Assembly: GCF_040732315.1 (NCBI RefSeq)
Contig: NZ_CP160388.1
Span: forward strand, 3,376,494 to 3,440,493
DNA length: 64,000 nucleotides
Source: Oryzisolibacter sp. LB2S
GTDB taxonomy: Bacteria > Pseudomonadota > Gammaproteobacteria > Burkholderiales > Burkholderiaceae_C
Reading direction: 5' to 3'
A model generated the notes under the pieces. The model was given only the letters and a program-made list of their open reading frames with translations. It had not been told where the DNA came from and ran no database searches. The first letter of the stretch is position 1; the number at the start of each line of letters is the position of its first letter. Made by a program: the position numbers and the translations under genes. Below, in pieces: positions 55,620 through 63,794 of the stretch.

Positions 55620-57830
55620 ATGTTTCACCGACGCCTGCGGCACGCCCTGCCGACTCTTTTTTTGATAGCTGCCAGCGCCCTGTCCATGGGCGCAAAAGGC
55701 CAAATCAACCTCAAAACCACGGCCAACGCCGGCAGCAGCGTGGTGACCACCGAACAGGTGCGCGCCGAGCTCGTCGCCCAGGCGCCCGAGGGCGTGGCCC
55801 CGGGCAGGCCGCTGTGGCTGGGCCTGCAGTTCACGCACCGCCCCGACTGGCACACCTACTGGAAGAACCCCGGCGACTCGGGCCTGCCCACCGAGCTGCA
55901 TTGGCAGCTGCCCCCGGGCATGGACGCGGGCGAGATCGCCTGGCCCGTGCCCAGGAAGATCCCCATAGGCCACCTGGCCAACTACGGCTACGAGGGCCAG
56001 GTGCTGCTGCCCGTGCCCGTCACCGTCTCGCCGGCCTTCAACCCCGGGCCGCTGGCCAAGGAGGTCACGCTGCGCCTGAAGGCCAACTGGCTGGTGTGCC
56101 GCCAGGAATGCATTCCCGAGGAGGGCGAATTCACGCTGCAGCTGCCGATTGAGGGCACGACGGCGCTGCACGCCGCCGCCTTTGACGCCGCGGCCCGCGC
56201 CCACCCCGTCACCATCCCCGCTGCCGAGGGCAGCGGCGCGCGCGTCGATGGCGACGCCGTGCTGCTGCGCGTAGCCGGCCTGCCCGCCGCGCTGCAGGGC
56301 CAGCAGCTCGACGTCTTCCCCGAGACCGCGGGCGTGACGCAGACCGCCGCCACCCCCAGCCAGCAATGGGACGGCGCCATCTGGACGGCGCGCGTGCCGC
56401 TCTCACCAGATCGCAGCGAGGGCCCCGAGCCGCTGCCCGTGACGCTGGCCCATGGCGGCCAGGGCTGGCGCGCCGAGCTGCCCGTGGCAGGCGGCTGGCC
56501 CGCACTCGCGCCGCTGACCGGCATGTCGCCCGCGCTCGAGGCCGCGCTCAAGGCCAATGCCGCCAATGCCTCCGCCAATGCAGCCCCACCACAACCCGCC
56601 AGCCACGCCCCGGCGCCGCTCGCCACCTGGCTGCTCGCGCTCGCGGGCGCGCTGCTCGGCGGGCTCATCCTCAACCTCATGCCCTGCGTGTTCCCGGTGC
56701 TGGCCATCAAGGTCGCGGGCTTTGCGCGCCATGCGCAGGACGCGCGCGCCCACCGCGTGAGCGGCCTGGCCTACACCGCGGGCGTGCTGCTGTCCTTTCT
56801 GGCGCTCGGCGCGCTCATGCTCTCGCTGCGCGCCGCGGGTGAGGCCGTGGGCTGGGGCTTTCAGCTGCAGTCGCCGGCCGTGGTGGCGACACTTGCCGCA
56901 CTGTTCACGCTGATCGCGCTCAACCTGGGCGGCATGTTCGAGTTCCGCTCCATGCTGCCCTCGCGCCTGGCCGGCCTGCAGGCGCGCCACCCGGTGCTCG
57001 ACGCCTTTCTGACCGGCGTGCTCGCCGTGGCCGTGGCCTCGCCCTGCACCGCGCCGTTCATGGGCGCCTCGCTCGGCCTCACGGCCACGCTGCCCGCGGG
57101 GCAGGCGCTCGCCATCTTTACCGCGCTGGGCCTGGGCCTGGCCCTGCCCTATCTGCTCGCGAGCTGGCTGCCCGGCTTTGCACGCCTGCTGCCGCGCCCC
57201 GGCGCGTGGATGGACACGCTGCGCCGCCTGCTCGCCTTCCCCATGCTGGCCACCGTGGTCTGGCTGGTCTGGGTGCTGGGCCAGCAAAGCGGCATCAACG
57301 GCGCGGCGGCGCTGCTGGCGCTGCTGGTGCTGCTCGCCATGGCCGTCTGGGCGCTCACGCTGCGCGGCCTGAGCCGGGCCGTGCTCGCTCCTCTATCCAT
57401 AGCTGCCGGCGCTTGGCTGCTGTGGGCCTGGGGCCCAAAAATCATTGAAATCGAAGCCGCCCCCACAGCCCAGGCGGCCGCGCCCGGCGAAGCGGGCTGG
57501 CAGCCCTGGCGCGCCGGCCTGGCCGACGAAATCCTGGCCCAGGGCCGGCCCGTGTTCGTGGACTACACGGCCGCCTGGTGCGTGACCTGCCAGTACAACA
57601 AGAGCACCACCCTGGCGCGCCCCGAGGTGCTGCAGGACTTCGCCGCCAAGCGCGTGGCCCTGCTGCGCGCCGACTGGACGCGGCGCGACCCGGCGATCAC
57701 CGCCGCGCTGGGCGAGCTCGGGCGCAGCGGCGTGCCCGTCTACGTGCTGCTGGCGCCGGGCCGCCCGCCCGTGGTGTTCTCCGAGATCCTCGGCACCGAC
57801 GCGCTGCGCGCCGCCCTGGCCGCGCTCTGA
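55620..57830 (+). CDS. dsbD: Thiol:disulfide reductase DsbD/ScsB-type
   Basis: A 736-residue inner-membrane protein. The N-terminal periplasmic domain (to about residue 310) has the ScsB-like pair in NWLVCRQECIP. The DsbD transmembrane domain has PCVFPVL (C356) and SPCTAPFMG (C476). The C-terminal thioredoxin-like domain has WCVTCQYN (C654, C657). It passes electrons from cytoplasmic thioredoxin to periplasmic proteins. Two dispersed repeat copies are in frame: one forms the signal peptide core (FLIAASALSMGA) and one a transmembrane or linker segment (SIAAGAWLLWAWGPK). Confidence 0.92.
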   Translation: MFHRRLRHALPTLFLIAASALSMGAKGQINLKTTANAGSSVVTTEQVRAELVAQAPEGVAPGRPLWLGLQFTHRPDWHTYWKNPGDSGLPTELHWQLPPGMDAGEIAWPVPRKIPIGHLANYGYEGQVLLPVPVTVSPAFNPGPLAKEVTLRLKANWLVCRQECIPEEGEFTLQLPIEGTTALHAAAFDAAARAHPVTIPAAEGSGARVDGDAVLLRVAGLPAALQGQQLDVFPETAGVTQTAATPSQQWDGAIWTARVPLSPDRSEGPEPLPVTLAHGGQGWRAELPVAGGWPALAPLTGMSPALEAALKANAANASANAAPPQPASHAPAPLATWLLALAGALLGGLILNLMPCVFPVLAIKVAGFARHAQDARAHRVSGLAYTAGVLLSFLALGALMLSLRAAGEAVGWGFQLQSPAVVATLAALFTLIALNLGGMFEFRSMLPSRLAGLQARHPVLDAFLTGVLAVAVASPCTAPFMGASLGLTATLPAGQALAIFTALGLGLALPYLLASWLPGFARLLPRPGAWMDTLRRLLAFPMLATVVWLVWVLGQQSGINGAAALLALLVLLAMAVWALTLRGLSRAVLAPLSIAAGAWLLWAWGPKIIEIEAAPTAQAAAPGEAGWQPWRAGLADEILAQGRPVFVDYTAAWCVTCQYNKSTTLARPEVLQDFAAKRVALLRADWTRRDPAITAALGELGRSGVPVYVLLAPGRPPVVFSEILGTDALRAALAAL
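55657..55707 (+). repeat. Dispersed palindromic repeat forming the DsbD signal peptide
   Basis: TTTTTTTGATAGCTGCCAGC, GCCCTGTCCAT, GGGCGCAAAAGGCCAAATC. It is read as L-I-A-A-S-A-L-S-M-G-A-K-G-Q-I, the hydrophobic core and cleavage region. Confidence 0.75.
57398..57443 (+). repeat. Dispersed palindromic repeat, second copy in dsbD
   Basis: CATAGCTGCCGGCGCTTG, GCTGCTG, TGGGCCTGGGGCCCAAAAAT. It is read as S-I-A-A-G-A-W-L-L-W-A-W-G-P-K-I, just before the C-terminal thioredoxin-like domain. Confidence 0.7.
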
Positions 57831-57832
57831 CC

Positions 57833-57855
57833 GGGAGCGCCGGCGTCCCGCCGGC
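57833..57855 (+). repeat. Left copy of a 23-base inverted repeat
   Basis: Begins GGGAGCGCCGGCG and ends TCCCGCCGGC. Its exact reverse complement is at 58537-58559, on the other side of the decayed toxin-antitoxin pair, which makes a 727-base unit. Confidence 0.85.
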
Positions 57856-57920
57856 CGGGGCCTGGCCGTGGACATGCGTGGATGCCGGTATTGCTGTCGT
57901 AATAATAAGGGACGTTCACC

Positions 57921-58118
57921 ATGTACCAGCTCAAACTCACCCAGATCGGCAACTCCATGGGCGCGGTGTTTCCGCGCGAGCTGCTCAACCGGCTGCAGCT
58001 GGACAAGGGCGACTCGCTCTACGTGACCGAAACCCCCGACGGCCTGCGCATCACCAAATACAACCCCGAGTTTGCGCAGCAGATGCAGGCCGCGCGAGGT
58101 CATCGTCGCCATCCATGA
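57921..58118 (+). pseudogene. AbrB/MazE-type antitoxin, truncated at its 3' end
   Basis: A 65-codon frame. MYQLKLTQIGNSMGAVFPRELLNRL (residues 1-25) and GDSLYVTETPDGLRITKYNPEF are the complete swapped-hairpin DNA-binding domain of AbrB/SpoVT/MazE antitoxins. After AAR the usual C-terminal tail that binds the toxin is lost: the sequence jumps directly into the toxin's EVIVAIHEMQ segment, in another frame, ending G-H-R-R-H-P. It could still bind DNA but not the toxin. Confidence 0.8.
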
Positions 58119-58472
58119 GATGCAGCTGGCCGAACACGGCGGCCTGGAGGGCGTGCGCGACGCCGGTCTGCTCGACTCCGACCTGGGACGGCCGCAAAAC
58201 CTGGCCGCCTACGGCCAGCCCGACGCCGCCTCCCTGGCCGCAGCCTACGGCTGGGGCGTCTCGCGCACCCCCCCTTCATCGACGGCAACAAGCGCACCGG
58301 CTTTGTGGCCACCGAGCTGTTTTTGAACCTGAATGGCTACGAGCTCACCGCCACCGATGCCGACTGCGTGCTCACCATGCTCGCCGTCGCCGCGGGCGAG
58401 CTGCCCGAAGACGACTTTGCCGCCTGGCTGCGCCAGCACGCCCGCCCCCGCGCAGATCGATCTGCTGATTGA
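58096..58472 (+). pseudogene. Doc/Fic-type death-on-curing toxin remnant
   Basis: The first part (frame of 58096) reads EVIVAIHEMQLAEHGGLEGVRD, and later LLDSDLGRPQNLAAYGQPDA. At a run of seven C (about 58268-58274) one base is missing. The frame then continues as FIDGNKRTGFVATELFLNLNGYEL, the Doc core, to a stop at 58472. The catalytic His of HPFxDGNKR is Pro even when the frameshift is mended, so the toxin is doubly dead. Its own start codon was lost in the fusion with the antitoxin. Confidence 0.85.
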
Positions 58473-58511
58473 AGCCGCGCGCGCCAACTGGCGCGGCGGA
58501 GCGAGGTGCAT

Positions 58512-58559
58512 GGGAGCGCCAGCATCTTGCCGGCATGCCGGCGGGACGCCGGCGCTCCC
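58512..58559 (-). repeat. Palindromic element with right copy of the 23-base inverted repeat
   Basis: A 48-base imperfect palindrome. Its right half (58537-58559) is the exact reverse complement of 57833-57855; its left half (GGGAGCGCCAGCATCTTGCC) differs at a few bases. GGCGCTCCCGATGAC is repeated directly after it. Confidence 0.8.
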
Positions 58560-58608
58560 GATGACGGCGCTCCCGATGACGCCCGCCGTGGCCCCCATTC
58601 CGGCTGGG

Positions 58609-58614
58609 GATAAT
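58609..58614 (+). promoter_or_regulatory. -10-like box directly before the L,D-transpeptidase gene
   Basis: GATAAT, 7 bases, ATG at 58622, with no Shine-Dalgarno. Together with the box before the CDF gene it is the best match to the -10 consensus in this series. Confidence 0.45.
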
Positions 58615-58621
58615 CGCGGCC

Positions 58622-59644
58622 ATGTTGTCGTTGCTGCGTCCCGGCCCCCTGGCCGCCGCCCTTGTCGGCCTGGGTTGCCTCCTGACCCATCCGGCATGGG
58701 CCGGCTCCCCGCATGAAGCCCCCACGCCCCGCCCTTTCAGCCAGCCCGCACCGCTGGCGCAGGAGCTGCGCCACAAGATGCAGTCGCCCCTGGTGCGCGA
58801 GCTGCAGGTGCGCCTGCGCCACGCCAAATACCTGGCGCTGTATGACGTGGATGACCGCTACGGCCTGCAAACGCGCGAGGCCGTGCGCAAGTTTCAGAAG
58901 GACCATGGCCTGCGCCCCACGGGCATCGTGGACCAGGCGACCTGGGACAGGCTGCTGCCCAGGTCGCACCAGCCCACGGCGGCGGAGTTGAACAACACCG
59001 ACGTGGGCCCCTGGTTCACCGGCCCGGGCCAGGTGGGCTACATGAAGGAGCTGCAGCATCGCCTGAAGCAGCTGGGCCACTACCAGGGCAGCGTGGACGG
59101 CCGGTACGACGCGGCCACGCAGCGGGCCATCAGCGGCTTTCGCACCGCCGTGGGCCTGCCGGCCAGCCCGGTGATGGACGAGCGCACCTGGGCGCGCCTG
59201 ATCACCAAGACGCGCAACCCACGCTACGCCCAGCTGTTCGACCAACCGCCCGCGAGCACGCTGACGCAGGAGCTCGACCCGCGCTGCGCCACGGGCCGCG
59301 TGGTGTGCATCTCGTGGGCGCAGAAGAAGATGTCGCTGGTGGTCGATGGCCGCCCGCTGTTCACGCGCGTGGCGCGCTTTGCGCGCCCGGGCTGGGAGAG
59401 CGAGCGCGGCGAGTTCCGCATCTGGTACATGAACAGCGACACGGTCTCGACCATCTTCGGCGAGCGCACGCCCATGCCCTACGCCATCTTCTACGACAAG
59501 AACGTGGCCATCCATTACTCGGACGACTTCGACCAGGTGGGCTACGAGGGCGGCTCGCACGGCTGCAGCCAGCTCAACGACTACCAGACGGCCAAGTGGC
59601 TGTATGAGCAGGTCAAGGTGGGCGACAGGGTCGTCGTCTATTGA
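58622..59644 (+). CDS. L,D-transpeptidase with two peptidoglycan-binding domains
   Basis: A 340-residue secreted protein; the signal peptide ends near HPAWAGS (residue 27). Two PG_binding_1 repeats lie at about residues 55-112 ([21 protein letters not shown]) and 138-195 ([21 protein letters not shown]). The YkuD domain (about 225-340) has SHGCSQL with H313 and C315 as catalytic pair. It would cross-link peptidoglycan or attach proteins to it. It ends 31 bases before hemE. Confidence 0.9.
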   Translation: MLSLLRPGPLAAALVGLGCLLTHPAWAGSPHEAPTPRPFSQPAPLAQELRHKMQSPLVRELQVRLRHAKYLALYDVDDRYGLQTREAVRKFQKDHGLRPTGIVDQATWDRLLPRSHQPTAAELNNTDVGPWFTGPGQVGYMKELQHRLKQLGHYQGSVDGRYDAATQRAISGFRTAVGLPASPVMDERTWARLITKTRNPRYAQLFDQPPASTLTQELDPRCATGRVVCISWAQKKMSLVVDGRPLFTRVARFARPGWESERGEFRIWYMNSDTVSTIFGERTPMPYAIFYDKNVAIHYSDDFDQVGYEGGSHGCSQLNDYQTAKWLYEQVKVGDRVVVY

Positions 59645-59661
59645 GCGCCCGGCGGGGCTGC

Positions 59662-59667
59662 GACAAT
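59662..59667 (+). promoter_or_regulatory. -10-like box directly before hemE
   Basis: GACAAT, 8 bases, ATG at 59676. TTGAGC at 59641 is a possible -35 with a short 15-base gap. Confidence 0.4.
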
Positions 59668-59675
59668 CGGCCCCC

Positions 59676-60794
59676 ATGACGACCTCCTTCGCCCCCCTGC
59701 AGAACGACACCTTCCTGCGCGCCTGCCTGCGCCAGGCCACCGACTACACCCCACTGTGGCTGATGCGCCAGGCCGGGCGCTACCTGCCCGAGTACCGGGC
59801 CACGCGCGCCAGGGCCGGCAGCTTCATGGGCCTGGCGACGAATGTGGACTTCGCCACCGAGGTGACGCTGCAGCCGCTCGATCGCTTCCCGCTCGATGCG
59901 GCGATCTTATTCAGTGACATCCTCACCGTGCCCGACGCCATGGGCCTGGGCCTGTCCTTTGCCCAGGGCGAGGGCCCGCGGTTTGCCAAGGTCGTGCGCG
60001 ACGAGGCCGCCGTGGCCCAGCTCACCGTGCCCGACATGGACAGGCTGCGCTATGTGTTCGACGCCGTGACCAGCATCCGCCGCGCGTTGAATGGCCGCGT
60101 GCCGCTGATCGGCTTCTCGGGCAGCCCCTGGACGCTGGCCTGCTACATGGTCGAGGGCGGCGGCAGCGACGATTACCGCCTGGTCAAGAGCCTGATGTAC
60201 AGCCGCCCGGATCTGATGCACCGCATCCTGGCCGTGAATGCCGATGCCGTCGCCGCCTACCTGAACGCCCAGATTGCCGCCGGCGCCCAGGCCGTGATGG
60301 TGTTCGACAGCTGGGGCGGCGTGCTGGCCGACGGGTGCTTCCAGCAGTTCAGCCTGGCCTACACGGCGCGCGTACTCGCGCAGCTCAAGCGCACCGGCGT
60401 CGACGGCCAGAGCGTGCCGCGCATCGTCTTCACCAAGGGCGGCGGCATCTGGCTGGACGACATGAAAAACCTCGATTGCGAGGTGCTGGGCCTCGATTGG
60501 ACGGCCAACCTGGGCCGCGCGCGCGCCATCGTCGGCGGCAGCGTGGGCGGCCCAGGCAAGGCGCTGCAGGGCAATATCGACCCCAACGTGCTGTTTGCCC
60601 CGCCCGAGGCCGTGGCCGCCCAGGCGCGCGCCGTGCTCGACAGCTTTGGCCAGCCGCACACCGACCGCGGCACGACCGGCCCCACGCATATCTTCAACCT
60701 GGGCCACGGCATCAGCCAGCACACCCCGCCCGAGCATGTGGCGGCCCTGGTGGAGGCGGTGCACAGCCATTCGCGCAGCCTGCGTGGGTTGTGA
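59676..60794 (+). CDS. hemE: Uroporphyrinogen III decarboxylase
   Basis: A 372-residue enzyme. [16 protein letters not shown] is the diagnostic N-terminal motif, [17 protein letters not shown] holds the catalytic Asp, and [19 protein letters not shown] and FDSWGGVLA follow. It decarboxylates uroporphyrinogen III to coproporphyrinogen III in haem synthesis. hemE neighbours the replication origin in alphaproteobacteria such as Caulobacter; here it borders a gene-free region with DnaA boxes. Confidence 0.97.
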   Translation: MTTSFAPLQNDTFLRACLRQATDYTPLWLMRQAGRYLPEYRATRARAGSFMGLATNVDFATEVTLQPLDRFPLDAAILFSDILTVPDAMGLGLSFAQGEGPRFAKVVRDEAAVAQLTVPDMDRLRYVFDAVTSIRRALNGRVPLIGFSGSPWTLACYMVEGGGSDDYRLVKSLMYSRPDLMHRILAVNADAVAAYLNAQIAAGAQAVMVFDSWGGVLADGCFQQFSLAYTARVLAQLKRTGVDGQSVPRIVFTKGGGIWLDDMKNLDCEVLGLDWTANLGRARAIVGGSVGGPGKALQGNIDPNVLFAPPEAVAAQARAVLDSFGQPHTDRGTTGPTHIFNLGHGISQHTPPEHVAALVEAVHSHSRSLRGL

Positions 60795-61499
60795 GCGCCG
60801 ACTAACACGAACTATCGCAAGGGCGCCGGTTATGCACATGCAGGCGCGGCTGTCACCGCGACGACAGAAGCCGGCCCTCACGTGCGACGCCCCCGGCAAA
60901 AAAATCCGAGATGGCGCTAAGTGCTTGATTCACAAGGACGTAAAACCCATGCTGATTTTGTCGGCAATCCAAGCAAAGCATGTGGCGACAAGGGTTTGCG
61001 CACCATGACCCGTGGATATCAACAAAGTTATCCACAGAAATCCTGAACTTTCACGGAATCCTCCGCAAAATCAAGCACTTGCCGCCGAATGTGCAAGGAA
61101 TACCCCATCTTCGGTATGTCGCCCTAGCACATTTCCAGGCTGGTCTGCGCTATTGACAAACCAGTTGTGCACATGTTTGACGCGGCGGCGTCCTCGAATG
61201 TGCTCCGGACGACAATGTCTGCCGCCAGGGCGCGCACATGACAAAGATCATTGATTCATAAGGGGTTTTCTTTGATTGCAGGGATGAATGCGCTAGCAGC
61301 GGAGCACGCCGCCACGCGGCTTGCGGGCCGTTCTGCGCGCTTTTTCAACAAAGTTATCCACAGATTCGCCCTGTTGCGCACATCGCAGGCGCGCGCGGCC
61401 CATGAAACGGGCGAGGGGTGCTCTGGTTTTTGTGGTGCGCTGCCGGCCATCAGGCGCGCGGGCGCGCCGGCCTCCCGCCATCGCCAGGGCCGCTGAACC
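60795..61499. other. 705-base gene-free region with DnaA boxes, between hemE and priA
   Basis: Less GC-rich than its surroundings and without a credible gene. Perfect TTATNCACA boxes lie at 60830 (TTATGCACA), 61028 and 61354 (both TTATCCACA). The last two are inside an exact 20-base repeat, TCAACAAAGTTATCCACAGA (61019 and 61345). TTGTGCACA is a near match at about 61164. AAGTGCTTGATT (60919) and AATCAAGCACTT (61069) are inverted arms around the first TTATCCACA. TTGATTCAC/TAAGG recurs at 60925 and 61251. It could be a DnaA-binding control or origin-like region. Confidence 0.65.
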
Positions 61500-63686
61500 A
61501 TGCCGGACTGCACTCCGCCCACGCCCGCCCACCTGCTGCAGGTGGCCGTCAGCACCCCGGCGCACAGCGCCGTGGGCGAGCCACTGAGCTACGCCAGCCC
61601 CACGCCCCTGCCGCCGGGTACGCTGGTGCGCGTGCCGCTGGGCCGGCGCGAGGTGCTGGGCGTGGTCTGGGATGCGCCCGACGCGCCGCCCGCCCTGCCC
61701 GAGGGCATGGCGCCGCGCGCCGTGGCCGGCGTGCTCGACGGCGTGGCGCCGCTGGACGCCGCCTGGCGCCGCCTCGTGGGCTTTGCGGCGCGCTACTACC
61801 AGCGCGCCCTGGGCGAGGTGGCCCTGGCCGCGCTGCCGCCGCAGCTGCGCGAGCTCACGCCCGAGCAGCTGGGGCGGCGCATGCGCAGGGCCGCCCCCGC
61901 ATTGCCCCCTCTCCCGTCAGCGGGAGAGGGCGGGGGTGAGGGTGTCGGCTCAGCCCCCCCTCACCCCAACCCTCTCCCCCCAGGGGGAGAGGGAGCGGCT
62001 GCCGTGCATCTCAGCGCCGAGCAGGCAGACGCCGCGGCCCAGGTGGATGCCAACCCCGGTCCGTTTCTGCTGTTCGGCAGCACCGGCAGCGGCAAGACCG
62101 AGGTCTACATGCACTGCGTGGCGCGGGCGCTGGCCGCCAGCCCCCAGGCCCAGGCACTGGTGATGGTGCCGGAGATCAACCTCACGCCCCAGCTCGAGGA
62201 GCGCTTTCGCGCGCGCTTTGCGCCGCTCTATGGCGCGGGCGCCGTGGTCAGCCTGCACAGCGGCATGACCAACCCGCAGCGCCTCAAAAGCTGGCTGGCC
62301 GCGCACCAGGGCGCGGCGCGCATCGTGCTGGGCACGCGCATGGCGGTGTTTGCCAGCCTGCCGGGGCTCTCGCTCATCGTCGTGGACGAGGAGCATGACG
62401 CGAGCTACAAGCAGCAGGAGGGCGCACGCTACTCGGCGCGCGACCTGGCCGTCTGGCGCGGGCGCGAGCAGGCGGCCAAGGTGATCCTGGGCAGCGCCAC
62501 GCCGTCGCTCGAGAGCTGGCACGCGAGCAGCCCCGAGGTGGGCCGCTACCAGCGCCTTTGCATGCCCAGCCGCATAGGCTCGGGCCGGCTGCCGCGCCTG
62601 CGCCTCGTGGACATGGGCCAGCAGCCGCGCGGCGCGGTGTTTGCGCCGCCGCTCCTGGCCGCCATCACCGAGCGGGTGGAACGCGGCGAGCAATGCCTGG
62701 TGCTGCTCAACCGCCGCGGCTTTGCCCCGGTGCTGCACTGCCACGCCTGCGGCTGGAAGAGCGACTGCCCGCATTGCAGCGCGCACCAGGTGTTCCACAA
62801 GGTGGACCGCACGCTGCGCTGCCACCACTGCGGCTTTGCCCAGCGCGTGCCGCGCGCCTGCCCCGCCTGTGGCAACCCCGACATCGCCCCCGTGGGCCGG
62901 GGCACGGAGCAGCTCGAGGAGCAGCTGGCCGCGCTGCTCAGAAACGTCATCACCCCGGATCGCCGCGCCGCGCGCGTGGCGCGCATAGACGCCGACACCA
63001 CCAAACACAAGGGGGCGCTCGAGCAGCAGCTCGCCCAGGTACACGCGGGCGAGGTGGATGTGCTCGTGGGCACGCAGATGATCGCCAAGGGCCATGACTT
63101 TCGGCGCATCACGCTGGTGGCGGCCGTGCAGCCCGACGGCGCGCTGTTTTGCAGCGACTTTCGCGCGCCGGAACGCCTGTTTGCCCTCTTGATGCAGGCC
63201 GCGGGCCGCGCCGGGCGCGACGCGCGCTACGTGGCCAACCAGGAGAGCGCGCCCGAGATGTGGCTGCAGACCTGGCACCCGGACCACGCCGTCTACGCCG
63301 CGCTGCGCCGCCACGACTACCCAGCCTTTGCCACGCAGCAGCTGGCCGAGCGCCGCACGGCCGGCATGCCGCCCTTTGCCTACCAGGCCCTGGTGCGCGC
63401 CGACGCGCGCAGCCAGGAGACGGCCCAGGCCTTTTTGCAGGCCGCGGCCGAGGCCGCGCGCGCGACCGAGCTGCCGGGCATGGACCAGGTCTTCATCTTC
63501 CCGCCCGTGCCGCTGGCCGTGCAGCGCGTGGCCGATGTGGAGCGCGCCCAGATGCTGCTCGAGAGCCCAAGCCGCGCGGCGCTGCAGCGCTTTCTGGCGG
63601 CCTGGCAGGCGCTCTTGCACGCCGAGCGCGCCCGGCACAGGGGGCTGGTGCGCTGGCTGGTGGACGTGGACCCGCAGGCGATCTGA
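61500..63686 (+). CDS. priA: Primosomal helicase PriA
   Basis: A 728-residue replication-restart helicase. The N-terminal 3'-end-binding and wing domains extend to about residue 135. A repeat-derived linker (about 137-166) follows, then the helicase: GSTGSGKTEVY (Walker A near 193), VVDEEHD (DEAH), and ILGSATPSLESW. Cys residues in CHACGWKSDCPHC and CHHCGFAQRVPRACPACG bind two zinc ions. LVGTQMIAKGHDF is motif V. PriA reloads DnaB at stalled forks. The ATG at 61500 is at the right edge of the DnaA-box region. Confidence 0.96.
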   Translation: MPDCTPPTPAHLLQVAVSTPAHSAVGEPLSYASPTPLPPGTLVRVPLGRREVLGVVWDAPDAPPALPEGMAPRAVAGVLDGVAPLDAAWRRLVGFAARYYQRALGEVALAALPPQLRELTPEQLGRRMRRAAPALPPLPSAGEGGGEGVGSAPPHPNPLPPGGEGAAAVHLSAEQADAAAQVDANPGPFLLFGSTGSGKTEVYMHCVARALAASPQAQALVMVPEINLTPQLEERFRARFAPLYGAGAVVSLHSGMTNPQRLKSWLAAHQGAARIVLGTRMAVFASLPGLSLIVVDEEHDASYKQQEGARYSARDLAVWRGREQAAKVILGSATPSLESWHASSPEVGRYQRLCMPSRIGSGRLPRLRLVDMGQQPRGAVFAPPLLAAITERVERGEQCLVLLNRRGFAPVLHCHACGWKSDCPHCSAHQVFHKVDRTLRCHHCGFAQRVPRACPACGNPDIAPVGRGTEQLEEQLAALLRNVITPDRRAARVARIDADTTKHKGALEQQLAQVHAGEVDVLVGTQMIAKGHDFRRITLVAAVQPDGALFCSDFRAPERLFALLMQAAGRAGRDARYVANQESAPEMWLQTWHPDHAVYAALRRHDYPAFATQQLAERRTAGMPPFAYQALVRADARSQETAQAFLQAAAEAARATELPGMDQVFIFPPVPLAVQRVADVERAQMLLESPSRAALQRFLAAWQALLHAERARHRGLVRWLVDVDPQAI
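61905..61997. repeat. Intragenic inverted-repeat element in the PriA linker
   Basis: CCCCTCTCCC-GTCA-GCGGGAGAGG is followed by GGGGGTGAGG and CCCCCTCACCCC, then CCCTCTCCCCCCAGGGGGAG. It is read as PLPSAGEGGGEG, then PHPNPLPPGGEG. It is the same class as the element in the second Hsp70. Confidence 0.75.
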
Positions 63687-63756
63687 ACGTCACAGTGCAC
63701 GGGCTCCGGGTTTCCCCGCATGGCCCGCGCGCCGCCTTGGACGCACAGTGCGGCCC

Positions 63757-63778
63757 CGGTCCACGAGACCGTTTTTTT
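63757..63778 (+). terminator. Rho-independent terminator after priA
   Basis: CGGTC-CACGA-GACCG followed by seven T residues (TTTTTTTG). The 5-base stem extends weakly on the left. It lies 70 bases after the priA stop and 17 bases before the next ATG, so the next gene's promoter must overlap it or some read-through occurs. Confidence 0.7.
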
Positions 63779-63794
63779 GTTTTTGGGAATCCAC

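Noticed and set aside
61271..61295. GCGCTAGCAGC in the hemE-priA region as an eleventh dispersed repeat copy
   Set aside because: Only the right-arm core is present and no left arm or loop is recognisable.
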